Assembly: GCA_963712655.1 (NCBI GenBank)
Contig: CAVQIT010000009.1
Location: 186,001 to 250,000, forward strand
Length of the DNA: 64,000 bases
Source: Pollutimonas sp963712655
GTDB lineage: Bacteria > Pseudomonadota > Gammaproteobacteria > Burkholderiales > Burkholderiaceae_B
Reading direction: 5' to 3'
Made by a program: the position numbers and the translations under genes. The notes under the pieces are model-generated. The model did no database searches and was not told the DNA's origin. It saw nothing but the letters and a program-made list of their open reading frames with translations. Below, piece by piece: positions 15,755-24,322 of the stretch (position 1 is the first letter of the stretch; every line of letters starts with the position of its first letter).

Positions 15755-17935
15755 TTACTTGGTGGAGAAATGGTCAATGACGTTTTTCAGCAGCGTGGAT
15801 ATCTGGTTGTCGAAATTGTTCCAGGGCAGGCTGCCGCAGAAGGTAATGGAGCCCACCGAGAACACCGCGCCTCCGTTGGGCGTTTCAAAGTAGACGATCT
15901 CGGCACGGACCAATGATTGCGCCTTGTCGCCCTCCTTGTAGGCCGGGGGCGCGATCAACTCTTCCAGCGTGGCGCCGAAATGCGACTGATGGCCTTCCGA
16001 TCTGCACAGAACCGTCGCGTGGGGCGGTGTACCCAGCAGGAGGTCGGCGCGGTCGAGCTCGAATCCGGCCGCTCCGCCGCCGGACAGGCCGAAATCTCCC
16101 ACCAATGCCTCAGGTATGTTTTTGAACATCCAGGAAAATTCCGGGTCGTACGAGGCTTCCAGGCGCCGATAATAGGAGCCTTCGAATTTGCCCTGGGCAC
16201 TGAAACCGACACCTACCAACATTTGCGGTGGCCGGCCGTTGTTCCGCCATAACCCTCCGTAGCTTCCATCGAGTGCGTGGTAATACTCGCCCGGTTGCGC
16301 TATCCAGGATCGGACCCCGGTTTCAGCGCGGCGAACTTCCAACACACCAGGCACGCTTTCGCTGGCGGCGACGCGCCAGTAAAAGCCATTGCCGCCCAGA
16401 TACGCCAACCGCCCCCCGCCATTGATGTAATCACGGAAGGCATTGAGCGTGGCCTCGGTCTGGTATTCGGGATGTGTGCCTGTCAGCACGGCCTGGTATG
16501 GCCGCAAGGCTCCCACACCGTCGCTTTCCAGGTCGTGGTCCGTGAGGACATCGAACTCGATATCCTGGGACTCCAGCCAGGCGGCGATATGCATGTCCGC
16601 CGCAAAATGGCGAAGGCCGGATCCCCGCTGGTCGGGGTAGGCGACAAAAGCCGGGCGCATCGTGAGGATGGGGCGCCGTGCCGTGGAGAACATGACGCCG
16701 CTGCCATCGGCATGCAGGTTGTAGCAGGATAAGCCGAACTGTTTGTTGTCGGCCGGATGGTGAGGGTAGGAACCCCAGTCGGCTATGCGGGCCTTCAACT
16801 GATCATCGTAGTTCTTGCGATCGTAGTTTGCATAGATTTGGTAGGTGTAGGTAGGCATGACCAAGGCGACTTTGGCTGTGGGGCCTTCGCGTTTGGGCAA
16901 TACGAACACGGGAATGATGTCTTCTTCGCCTTGCGGATCGCCGGGCTGTTCGCGCAGCCTGATGCCATACACGCCGCTGCGAAGATCTTGAGGAATTTGA
17001 AACTCGAAATCCGTTGCCCAGTCGCAGTCAAGCAAATCATCGGCATGGAAGTGCACCGCGGCGTATTGATCCGGCGCTTCGCGCCAACTCATGGCTTCGC
17101 CCGTCCAGAATGGACCTCGCACTGCCCTTGTGGGCAGATTGATCATTTTTCCATGGCACTTGAATGGGCCCCTGTCCGAGATGTTCAGTGACTCGATGTC
17201 CTGGCTGAAGTCCCACCACGCCAGCAGAGCCGGGTACAGAAAGGTGTGGGGGTGCAGCGGCGCCGGCCCTGGGTGCGAACCTTGCAAGAGGAAAGGGTGT
17301 TCGAGCCGGCCATTGAAGTGTTGCGTGTAGCGGTCCGGCGCCGGAGTTGGCATCGCGCCGAACGTTACCTGGCGGAGGCAATGGATTGGGCTATCCAGCT
17401 TGAGCTCCGCCGAGCTCGATTGTGTGTCCGAATCGTGGAGTGCGATAGAGGTTTGCATCAACCGCAGGCGATTGCCGTCCACAATCAGCCTGAGTTCGTA
17501 CCAGGCTCGTTCATGCAGCGGCGAAGCAACGGCGCAATGTTGGCCGCCCACGCTGACACTGGCGCCGCTGCGCTGCACGGCGATACGTAAAGACTGCTCC
17601 GCCTCAATGCTCAGTACAACTTGCTCGGTTTCGTTCAGCAGCCATGGCTGTATCCGCAGGCAGGCTGTCCATTGGCCGCCAAGCAGGAGGTTTCGGGGCG
17701 TCACAACGCCGCATGATCCGGCAACGACCGTGCGCTCATGGGACGGATACGCCCCCGCGAAATCGGCAGGCACCGGCTCGACGATTACCCCGGGGCCTGC
17801 CGGGTTGGGATCGGCGCTCTTGATACGCACCAGATCGGCGTGATAGGGCGTATCCAGCCTGCTGGATACTTTGACGCCGATGGTTTCCCCCGGACGAGCC
17901 GAAAACGTGTCCGTATATCCAACGAGTGAAATCAT
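15755..17935 (-). CDS. N,N-dimethylformamidase large-subunit-like protein
   Basis: A 726-aa protein resembling DMFase beta subunit (DmfA2). A jelly-roll/LamG-like N-terminal half (about residues 70-330) is followed by an alpha-beta domain starting KVALVMPTYTYQIYANYDR. In DMFase a mononuclear iron is held by two tyrosines 41 residues apart and a glutamate about 80 further on. Here Y364 and Y405 (SCYNLHADGSG) are 41 apart and E490 (GTHPEYQTEA) is 85 further, so the metal site seems kept. No obvious small subunit gene adjoins it. It is the first gene of the leftward cluster, facing the RpiR regulator. The true substrate is probably not dimethylformamide. Confidence 0.8.
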   Translation of the reverse strand: MISLVGYTDTFSARPGETIGVKVSSRLDTPYHADLVRIKSADPNPAGPGVIVEPVPADFAGAYPSHERTVVAGSCGVVTPRNLLLGGQWTACLRIQPWLLNETEQVVLSIEAEQSLRIAVQRSGASVSVGGQHCAVASPLHERAWYELRLIVDGNRLRLMQTSIALHDSDTQSSSAELKLDSPIHCLRQVTFGAMPTPAPDRYTQHFNGRLEHPFLLQGSHPGPAPLHPHTFLYPALLAWWDFSQDIESLNISDRGPFKCHGKMINLPTRAVRGPFWTGEAMSWREAPDQYAAVHFHADDLLDCDWATDFEFQIPQDLRSGVYGIRLREQPGDPQGEEDIIPVFVLPKREGPTAKVALVMPTYTYQIYANYDRKNYDDQLKARIADWGSYPHHPADNKQFGLSCYNLHADGSGVMFSTARRPILTMRPAFVAYPDQRGSGLRHFAADMHIAAWLESQDIEFDVLTDHDLESDGVGALRPYQAVLTGTHPEYQTEATLNAFRDYINGGGRLAYLGGNGFYWRVAASESVPGVLEVRRAETGVRSWIAQPGEYYHALDGSYGGLWRNNGRPPQMLVGVGFSAQGKFEGSYYRRLEASYDPEFSWMFKNIPEALVGDFGLSGGGAAGFELDRADLLLGTPPHATVLCRSEGHQSHFGATLEELIAPPAYKEGDKAQSLVRAEIVYFETPNGGAVFSVGSITFCGSLPWNNFDNQISTLLKNVIDHFSTK

Positions 17936-17994
17936 TCTTGCTGCTTCCTCACCACAATGTTCTGAAATCGATAGGCGAAGATGCTAGAGTAAGC

Positions 17995-18019
17995 ACTCCA
18001 AAAATAATATCTTTGGAGT
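17995..18019. promoter_or_regulatory. Dyad ACTCCAAA-N9-TTTGGAGT, candidate RpiR operator
   Basis: Two 8-bp arms (17995-18002 and 18012-18019) are exact reverse complements around an AT-rich 9-bp spacer. They lie in the 178-bp region between the divergent catabolic cluster and the RpiR-type gene. Position and symmetry make it a likely binding site controlling both directions. Confidence 0.65.
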
Positions 18020-18113
18020 AAATAATTCATTTTTAGATTGGTGCACCTACTTTCTCCGCTCCGATGCGGCCCGGAACGCATCCATTTTTTCCAAGAAGAC
18101 AAAAGTTTCTCGA

Positions 18114-18977
18114 ATGGCAAATTCCAATCTTTCGATAGAAGAGCAAATCCGTAATTGTTACGAGGATCTATCGCGCACGCTCAGACGCACGGCAAGCTGG
18201 GTCCTGGCCAACCCTGCGCAAGTGGCAACCAGGCCCCTGGACGAGTTGTCAACGCTTTCGGGACAATCCAGCGCTTCATTCATACGCCTGGCGCAAGAGC
18301 TTGGCTATTCGGGCTGGAAGGGCTTGCGCGACAGATTTGCCGACATACTGCGGGACGGGCCGGGGCAGACGATGTTTGCCGAGAGGCTGGCTACTTTCAA
18401 CCAACTCGTCCCGCGCCAGGCCATGCTGAGGACAGAGCTGAAGAACGTCCAGAGCTGCTACACCGCTGAAAATGCCGCGGTCATCCACGAGGCGGTGGAG
18501 CATATGATGAAGGCGCGCCGAATCGCCCTTGTCGGCCGGCGCTCATGCACGCCTATGATCACCTGGCTTCATTACTTATTGCGCATCACTTTTCCCGATG
18601 TCGTGCTCGCCGATGATCGTGGCGGCGCATTCGGCCTGGATCTCTTGGGATTGGGCGAGTCCGATGTCGTCATTGCCGCTTCCTTTGTGCCATGCAGCCG
18701 GGAAACGGTAAGCGCTACGCGCCGCGCCTGCGCGGCGGGCGCCTGGTCCTTGGGATTTGTGGACGACCCCGTCAGCGCTCTTGCCTGCATCACAAACAGG
18801 CATTTCCTCGTGACTAAAGAGTCCGATGCCTTCTTCGACTCGATGGTGGGCGCGATGAGCGCTGTCCAATGGCTTGCTTTTGCCGCCGCCTCGCGGATGG
18901 GGCCCAGTGCGCTAAAGCGCGCCAAGGCTTATCAAAGAATGATGGTCGAGACGGGAGCGTTCGAATCCGACGAATGA
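18114..18977 (+). CDS. MurR/RpiR-family transcriptional regulator
   Basis: A 287-aa protein with an N-terminal RpiR helix-turn-helix (RTASWVLANPAQVATRPLDELS, then SSASFIRLAQELGYSGWKGL) and a C-terminal SIS-like domain (ARRIALVGRRSCTPM, GESDVVIAASFVPCSRETV). SIS domains in this family bind phosphosugars or other small ligands. It is divergent from the DMFase-like cluster and is probably its local regulator through the dyad at 17995-18019. Confidence 0.9.
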   Translation: MANSNLSIEEQIRNCYEDLSRTLRRTASWVLANPAQVATRPLDELSTLSGQSSASFIRLAQELGYSGWKGLRDRFADILRDGPGQTMFAERLATFNQLVPRQAMLRTELKNVQSCYTAENAAVIHEAVEHMMKARRIALVGRRSCTPMITWLHYLLRITFPDVVLADDRGGAFGLDLLGLGESDVVIAASFVPCSRETVSATRRACAAGAWSLGFVDDPVSALACITNRHFLVTKESDAFFDSMVGAMSAVQWLAFAAASRMGPSALKRAKAYQRMMVETGAFESDE

Positions 18978-19018
18978 CGGGCGCCGCGGTGGATACGGGT
19001 CTTGCCGGCAGGCCTTGA

Positions 19019-19771
19019 CTACTCGAACCCGCGCCGTTTGGCGTTGAGCTTGCGCTCCAGCTTGCCTATGTATTGTTGGACCGTGAAATGCATGGGGTTG
19101 GACAAGTCGTGGAAGCGGCAGCCCAGCATGTGTACTTTCTTGTCGTTGCTTAGCGTTTCTTGCCGCGAGCGCTTGATTTGCAGGTTGGCGACCACGGTTC
19201 CCGCATCGGGCAGTTCCAGGCGGCAGTCTTTATAGAGCATTTCTTCGGAAGTATCCAGCAGATGGCTCTTGTCCAGCACGGAAATGCCCCCTGCGCTGAT
19301 GTCTTTGATCTCGAGCTTGATGCTTTTGCCTTCAGGCATGGGAATCGTGCACCATGCCGGTTCAGTGACGGGTACTTCGACCCGATAGTATTCGCGCCGC
19401 TGCACTCGTCTGATGGACTCTGGAAAAGGCGCGCGCAGCGCGGGCCGGCCGTCTTGCAGGCAGGCGGTAATTTTCTGGACCGAGAACTGTATGCGGACTT
19501 TGTCCAGATTGGTTTCAAACAACACTTTTTCCGCATCGGAAATGCGCCGATTGAAACCTTCGTCGGCCGAGTCGTCGACGATGAAGGTACTGCCGGCCGG
19601 GTCGACTTCGAGTATGGTCGTGATGATAGCCACTGTTCTGTCCGCCACATGCATCCTGAGCAAGGCTTTCTTTTCTTCGATCGAACGCAGCAGGGATTGG
19701 ATTTCGAGCCGGGAGGTGAGCAGAAACTGGTCATCCTCGTCGTTCATGGTATCAGGGGCGGCAGTAGACAT
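19019..19771 (-). CDS. YcgR-like flagellar brake protein (PilZ domain, c-di-GMP receptor)
   Basis: About 250 aa. An N-terminal YcgR domain (LEIQSLLRSIEEKKALLRMHVADR...TTILEVD) is followed by a PilZ domain. The PilZ domain carries the c-di-GMP-binding RxxxR motif in QRREYYRVEVP and D/NxSxxG in DISAGGIS. Such proteins slow the flagellar motor when c-di-GMP is bound. I use the ATG at 19771; an in-frame TTG at 19816 lacks a ribosome site. It is convergent with the rpiR-type gene. No flagellar genes are nearby. Confidence 0.87.
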   Translation of the reverse strand: MSTAAPDTMNDEDDQFLLTSRLEIQSLLRSIEEKKALLRMHVADRTVAIITTILEVDPAGSTFIVDDSADEGFNRRISDAEKVLFETNLDKVRIQFSVQKITACLQDGRPALRAPFPESIRRVQRREYYRVEVPVTEPAWCTIPMPEGKSIKLEIKDISAGGISVLDKSHLLDTSEEMLYKDCRLELPDAGTVVANLQIKRSRQETLSNDKKVHMLGCRFHDLSNPMHFTVQQYIGKLERKLNAKRRGFE

Positions 19772-19839
19772 TTTTTGTAACGAATCAAATAAGAGGTAAC
19801 GGAAACCGGAAAGCAATTCACGGAGGGTAGTCTACCCGA

Positions 19840-20769
19840 TTATCGTGTATTTTCGGTTAAATCTATTTGGTTGAGCGCGCAGCGCGCCGCGGCCAAGTCC
19901 CAGGCGGCGCATCCTACCGTCTTGAAAACAATAGGTTTATCGAATGGCACGCCGTTGGCCAGCGCGTCCGACAAGGGCTTTACCGCCGTCCAGTCCACCT
20001 TGGCTTGTATCAGGTCGCCTGCCTCGTGCCGGGCGCCGGCGGGGTCGTCGACATAGATGCGGCTGGCCAGCAGGGTGGCCGCCCCGATTTCGGCGAGTTC
20101 GGGCTTGAAGGCGCCTACGCCGATAACCAGGCGGCCGGCCTTGGCGGCGTCGGTATAGACGGGTATGGCGCTGGTGGTAAGGGTAATGACGGCGTCGATA
20201 TCATCGGGCACTGCGGCGGCGGCTTCAAGTTGCATCGGCAAATGGCCGTGGGCGTGGACGAAGGCTTGCGCCTTGCCGGGCTTGCTGCCAATGACCACGA
20301 CCCGCAGGCCCGGATGCATGGCGGACAGGCCTTCGATATGGGCAATGGCTTGCGTGCCCGTGCCTATCAGGGCCACGCGCTTGGGGGCGGCCGCCAGGAA
20401 TGTCTGGAGTCCGAGCAGGGTGATCGCCGCTGTGCGCCGCGCAGTGACGGTAGGACCGTCGAGCACGCATAATTCCCGTCCGGTCCTGGCGTCGAATGCC
20501 GAGACGACACCGTGTATGGTGGGCAGATTGACGGCGCTGTTGCCGGGCACCACATTCACCAGCTTATGGATGCCGATATCGTGCGCCGTGGCCGGCATGG
20601 ACAGCATGACTCCGCCTTGCGGGAATGGCACGACCTGGCGCTCGGGGGCGCAAATGGCGCCGCTGGAATACTCGGCGCAGGCTGCCGCAAGCGCGGCGAC
20701 CAGCCGGGGAAAATCCAGCAGTCCGGCGGTTTGTTCCGCGTTGAATAGCGCGATGGAAGGGGTGCCCAT
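19840..20769 (-). CDS. Ornithine cyclodeaminase/mu-crystallin family protein (delta-1-pyrroline-2-carboxylate reductase-like)
   Basis: A 309-aa NAD(P)-binding enzyme with a Rossmann GTGTQA motif (VALIGTGTQAIAHIEGLS) and the family's APERQVVPFPQGGVMLSMPA and TARRTAAITLLG segments. Members include ornithine cyclodeaminase and pyrroline/piperideine-2-carboxylate reductases. The text is closer to the reductase type used in D-amino acid and hydroxyproline breakdown, but this is not certain. It lies 14 bp downstream of pntB and may be cotranscribed with the transhydrogenase that supplies NADPH. Confidence 0.82.
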   Translation of the reverse strand: MGTPSIALFNAEQTAGLLDFPRLVAALAAACAEYSSGAICAPERQVVPFPQGGVMLSMPATAHDIGIHKLVNVVPGNSAVNLPTIHGVVSAFDARTGRELCVLDGPTVTARRTAAITLLGLQTFLAAAPKRVALIGTGTQAIAHIEGLSAMHPGLRVVVIGSKPGKAQAFVHAHGHLPMQLEAAAAVPDDIDAVITLTTSAIPVYTDAAKAGRLVIGVGAFKPELAEIGAATLLASRIYVDDPAGARHEAGDLIQAKVDWTAVKPLSDALANGVPFDKPIVFKTVGCAAWDLAAARCALNQIDLTENTR

Positions 20770-20783
20770 GTTTTTCCGCCGCG

Positions 20784-22220
20784 CTATTCGACTGCCTTGA
20801 CCATGTCTTCGATGACTTTCTTGGCATCGCCGAAGACCATCATGGTTTTGTCCATATAGAACAGTTCATTGTCCAGGCCGGCATAGCCCGAGGCCATGGA
20901 CCGCTTGTTGACGATAACGGTGCGCGCTTTGTAGGCTTCCAGGATAGGCATGCCGGCAATGGGCGACTGCGGGTCGTTCTTGGCGGCGGGATTGACCACA
21001 TCGTTGGCGCCCAGTACCAGCACCACATCGGTTTGGGAAAACTCGCTGTTGATGTCGTCCATTTCGAAGACCTGGTCATAGGGCACTTCCGCTTCGGCCA
21101 GCAGCACGTTCATGTGGCCTGGCATGCGGCCGGCGACCGGGTGAATGGCATACTTGACGGTGACGCCGTTGGCGGTAAGCTTTTCGGCCAGTTCCTTTAG
21201 CGCATGCTGGGCGCGGGCGACCGCCAGGCCGTAGCCGGGAACGATCGTGACCGACTCGGCGTTGCTCATCAGGAAGGCCGCATCGTCGGGGCTGCCCGAC
21301 CTGACGTTGCGCTGGGTTTGATCCCCCGCGGCGGCGGAGCCCGGCGCGGCGCCGAAGCCTCCCAGGATCACATTGAAGAAAGACCGGTTCATGGCCTTGC
21401 ACATGATGTACGACAGAATTGCGCCCGACGACCCGACCAGCGAACCGGCAATGATGAGCATGGGGTTGTTCAACGAAAACCCGATGCCCGCGGCGGCCCA
21501 GCCCGAATAGCTGTTGAGCATGGAGACCACCACCGGCATGTCGGCGCCGCCTATCGGAATGATGATAAGCACGCCGAGCACGAAGGCCAGGAGCGTCATG
21601 ATGATGAAGGGCAGCCACAGTTGCGTAGCCATGAACCACAGGCCGCAGGCCAGCATGGCAAGGGCAAGCGCCAGATTGACCAAGTGCTGGCCGGAAAATA
21701 CGACAGGCGCGCCCTGGAACAAGCGGAACTTGTATTTGCCGGACAGCTTGCCGAAGGCAATGACCGATCCCGAAAACGTGATGGCGCCGACAAACGTACC
21801 GATGAACAGTTCCAGGCGGTTCCCGACCGGAAGCGGCGCGCCGGCCGCCGCGATGTTGAAGGCATGCGGTTCGGCCACGACGGCGACGGCAATCGCAACC
21901 GCGGCCAGGCCTATCATGCTGTGCATGAAGGCGACCAGCTCGGGCATTTTGGTCATTTCGACCCGCTTGGCCATTACGGTGCCTATGGTTCCGCCCACCA
22001 GCAGGCCAAGCAATACCCAACCCAATCCGATGCCGGTCTTGCCTTCGGCGGCTAGGCTTGCAATAAGGGCGCCGGTGGTGAGCACGGCGATCGCCATGCC
22101 GGCCATGCCGAAAGCATTGCCGCGGCGCGAGGTAGTGGGATGCGACAGGCCTTTGAGCGCCTGGATGAAGCACACTGAAGCGATCAGATAAAACAGCGTG
22201 ACCAGATTGATCGAGATCAT
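20784..22220 (-). CDS. pntB: NAD(P) transhydrogenase subunit beta
   Basis: A 478-aa protein with about nine hydrophobic helices followed by the NADP(H)-binding domain III (VPGYGLAVARAQHALKELAEKL, HPVAGRMPGHMNVLLAEAEVPYD, LVLGANDVVNPAA). It forms the proton-translocating transhydrogenase with the two PntA polypeptides in the inner membrane, making NADPH from NADH. Its ATG overlaps the stop of the upstream gene (ATGA). A longer in-frame extension to 22460 is a shadow. Confidence 0.95.
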   Translation of the reverse strand: MISINLVTLFYLIASVCFIQALKGLSHPTTSRRGNAFGMAGMAIAVLTTGALIASLAAEGKTGIGLGWVLLGLLVGGTIGTVMAKRVEMTKMPELVAFMHSMIGLAAVAIAVAVVAEPHAFNIAAAGAPLPVGNRLELFIGTFVGAITFSGSVIAFGKLSGKYKFRLFQGAPVVFSGQHLVNLALALAMLACGLWFMATQLWLPFIIMTLLAFVLGVLIIIPIGGADMPVVVSMLNSYSGWAAAGIGFSLNNPMLIIAGSLVGSSGAILSYIMCKAMNRSFFNVILGGFGAAPGSAAAGDQTQRNVRSGSPDDAAFLMSNAESVTIVPGYGLAVARAQHALKELAEKLTANGVTVKYAIHPVAGRMPGHMNVLLAEAEVPYDQVFEMDDINSEFSQTDVVLVLGANDVVNPAAKNDPQSPIAGMPILEAYKARTVIVNKRSMASGYAGLDNELFYMDKTMMVFGDAKKVIEDMVKAVE

Positions 22221-22534
22221 GCCTTGCCTCCAGCCGTGGGTTTTTTGTCTTTTTTCTTGAACATTTCCAGCATGCGGCGCGTAACCAGGAAGCCGCCGAA
22301 TACGTTGACGGCGGCAAGCGCCACGGCAAAGACGCCCATGTAGCGAGCCAGGTTGCTTTCGGTCAAGCCGGCGGCCAGCATGGCGCCCACGATGACGATG
22401 GCCGAGATGGCGTTGGTGACGGCCATAAGCGGCGTATGCAGCGCGGGGGTGACGTTCCACACCACGTGAAAGCCCACGTAAATGGCCAGCACGAAGATAA
22501 TGAAGTTGATGAGGGTAGGGCTTACGGCTTCCAT
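22217..22534 (-). CDS. pntAB: NAD(P) transhydrogenase subunit alpha part 2 (membrane segment)
   Basis: A 105-aa membrane polypeptide with three hydrophobic helices (FIIFVLAIYVGFHVVW, AISAIVIVGAMLAAGL, GVFAVALAAVNVFGGFLV) and a basic tail. In many non-enteric bacteria PntA is split in two, and this is the membrane part. It overlaps pntB by ATGA and its ATG overlaps the stop of the soluble part (TGATG), so the three genes are translationally coupled. Confidence 0.93.
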   Translation of the reverse strand: MEAVSPTLINFIIFVLAIYVGFHVVWNVTPALHTPLMAVTNAISAIVIVGAMLAAGLTESNLARYMGVFAVALAAVNVFGGFLVTRRMLEMFKKKDKKPTAGGKA

Positions 22535-23652
22535 CAGGCGCTCCTTAATACTTTGCCGTCCGCGCACATCAGGCAGGCGGTGATGATTTCGTCGTCTTGC
22601 TGTATGGCAAGCTGGCCCTCGGCGTCGGCGATAAGCTTCATGAAGTCTTGCACATTGCGCGCATAAAGCGCCGACGCGTCGGTGGCGACCAGGGCCGGCA
22701 GGTTGCTCAGGCCGATCAGCGTTACGCCATGCTTTTCCACGATCCGGTCTTTTTCCGACAGGGGGCAGTTGCCGCCTCGTTCGACGGCCAGGTCGACAAT
22801 GACGGATCCGGGCTTCATGCCCTGCACGGTTTCGGCGCTGATCAGCACCGGCGCGGGCCGGCCCGGAATCAGCGCCGTGCTGATGACGATATCGGCCTGG
22901 CGGCAGCGTTCGGCGACCAGCACCGATTGGCGCTGCATCCACGATGCGGGCATGGGGCGGGCATAGCCGCCCACGCCTTGCGCTATTTCACGCTCTTCAT
23001 CGGTTTCGAAAGGAACGTCGATAAACTTGGCGCCCAGGGATTCAATTTGTTCTTTTGCCGCGGGCCGCACGTCGGAGGCCTCGACCATGGCGCCCAGGCG
23101 CTTGGCAGTGGCGATGGCCTGCAGGCCCGCGACGCCGGCGCCCAGCACGACGACGCGCGCGGCTTTCAGCGTGCCGGCCGCGGTCATCATCATGGGAATA
23201 AGCCGGCCGTATTGATTGGCCGCCAGCAAAACCGCCTTGTAGCCGGCCAGGTTGGCTTGCGAGGACAGTACATCCAGGCTTTGGGCCCGCGTAATGCGCG
23301 GCGCGGCTTCCAGCGCGAAAGCGGTCAGGCCCGCGCTGGCCAGGTCGGCGATGCCGGCCGGGTTGAAGGGGTCGAGCATGCCGACCAGCACGGCTCCGCG
23401 CTTCATGTGCTGGCGTTCTTGTTCGTCGGGCGAGCGCACTTTGAGCACGATGTCCGCTCCCAGCGCTTGCGCGCGGTCGACAATTTGCGCGCCTGCCTGG
23501 ATGTAAGCGTCGTCCGGGTAGTGGGCCGCGGCGCCGGCTTCCTTTTCGACCAGGACGGTATGTTTGCCCGCCAAGTATTTTTTTACGGTTTCGGGTGTCG
23601 CGGCCACACGTGTTTCGCCGGCCAGGCTTTCCCGTGGAATTCCTATCTGCAT
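22534..23652 (-). CDS. pntAA: NAD(P) transhydrogenase subunit alpha part 1 (NAD-binding)
   Basis: A 372-aa soluble subunit related to alanine dehydrogenase. Motifs are IGIPRESLAGETRVAATPETV at the N-terminus, the NAD-binding ARVVVLGAGVAGLQAIATAKRLGA, and DIVISTALIPGRPAP with VIVDLAVERGGNCP. The ATG at 23652 is preceded by GGGGAG; the earlier TTG at 23664 is less likely. It is the first gene of the pntAA-pntAB-pntB unit. The 126-bp gap to the divergent yidB-like gene should contain promoters for both. Confidence 0.94.
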   Translation of the reverse strand: MQIGIPRESLAGETRVAATPETVKKYLAGKHTVLVEKEAGAAAHYPDDAYIQAGAQIVDRAQALGADIVLKVRSPDEQERQHMKRGAVLVGMLDPFNPAGIADLASAGLTAFALEAAPRITRAQSLDVLSSQANLAGYKAVLLAANQYGRLIPMMMTAAGTLKAARVVVLGAGVAGLQAIATAKRLGAMVEASDVRPAAKEQIESLGAKFIDVPFETDEEREIAQGVGGYARPMPASWMQRQSVLVAERCRQADIVISTALIPGRPAPVLISAETVQGMKPGSVIVDLAVERGGNCPLSEKDRIVEKHGVTLIGLSNLPALVATDASALYARNVQDFMKLIADAEGQLAIQQDDEIITACLMCADGKVLRSA

Positions 23653-23778
23653 ATCGCTCCCCAACCTCGAGTTATTACTTTTAATGACGGCTACTATACC
23701 CGAACTCTTGACGAGACTTTACAGTGCTTTTGCCGAAAAAACGTTAGACTCGAAAAACGATATGGTGGAGATGTAAAA

Positions 23779-24192
23779 ATGGGACTTTTAGATTCTATTG
23801 TTGCCGCGATGGGCACGGAAAATCCGCAGGCGCGCGACCAGATGTCGCTATTGCCCGCCCTGATAGAACAGGTCAATCAATACCCCGGCGGCTTGCCGGG
23901 CCTGATCGAGAAATTTCAGCAAGGGGGGTTGGGCGAGACCATCGCTTCATGGATCGGCAGCGGTCAAAACCAGCCGGTGTCGGCGGACCAACTGCAGTCG
24001 GTGCTGGGTGATGACATTGTCGGCGGCCTGTCGCAACGATCGGGCCTGGACGCCGGCGCGGTATTAAGCAACCTTAGCATTATGCTGCCCAGCCTGGTCG
24101 ATCAGGCCACGCCGGGTGGATCGATGGACGGAGCGGCGGCGGGCGGCACGCTGATGAATTCATTGTCCGGTATTCTGGGCAGGCTGTCATGA
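23779..24192 (+). CDS. YidB family protein (DUF937)
   Basis: A 137-aa protein rich in Gly/Ser/Gln. The YidB pattern is MGLLDSIVAAMG, then LPGLIEKFQQGGLGETIASWIGSGQNQPVSADQLQSVLG. The C-terminus is Gly/Ala-rich. The molecular role of the family is unknown. GGAG lies 9 nt before the ATG at 23779. Larger frames covering it come from antisense reading through pntA. Confidence 0.85.
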   Translation: MGLLDSIVAAMGTENPQARDQMSLLPALIEQVNQYPGGLPGLIEKFQQGGLGETIASWIGSGQNQPVSADQLQSVLGDDIVGGLSQRSGLDAGAVLSNLSIMLPSLVDQATPGGSMDGAAAGGTLMNSLSGILGRLS

Positions 24193-24322
24193 CGTCGGCG
24201 GCCCGTCCCACCCAACTGTCATCGTTTCGCCGAACCGCCGGATTACCCGCCCTTGACGCGTAGTCCGACAATAAACGGTTACGGCTGACGATGCCCTGTT
24301 TCCCGGCGATGCTTGCCGCCGG

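Noticed and set aside
22597..24192. A 531-codon open frame on the plus strand across pntA into the yidB-like gene
   Set aside because: Its first 390 codons are antisense to the well-supported pntAA gene; only the final part (23779-24192) is a real gene, with its own ribosome site.
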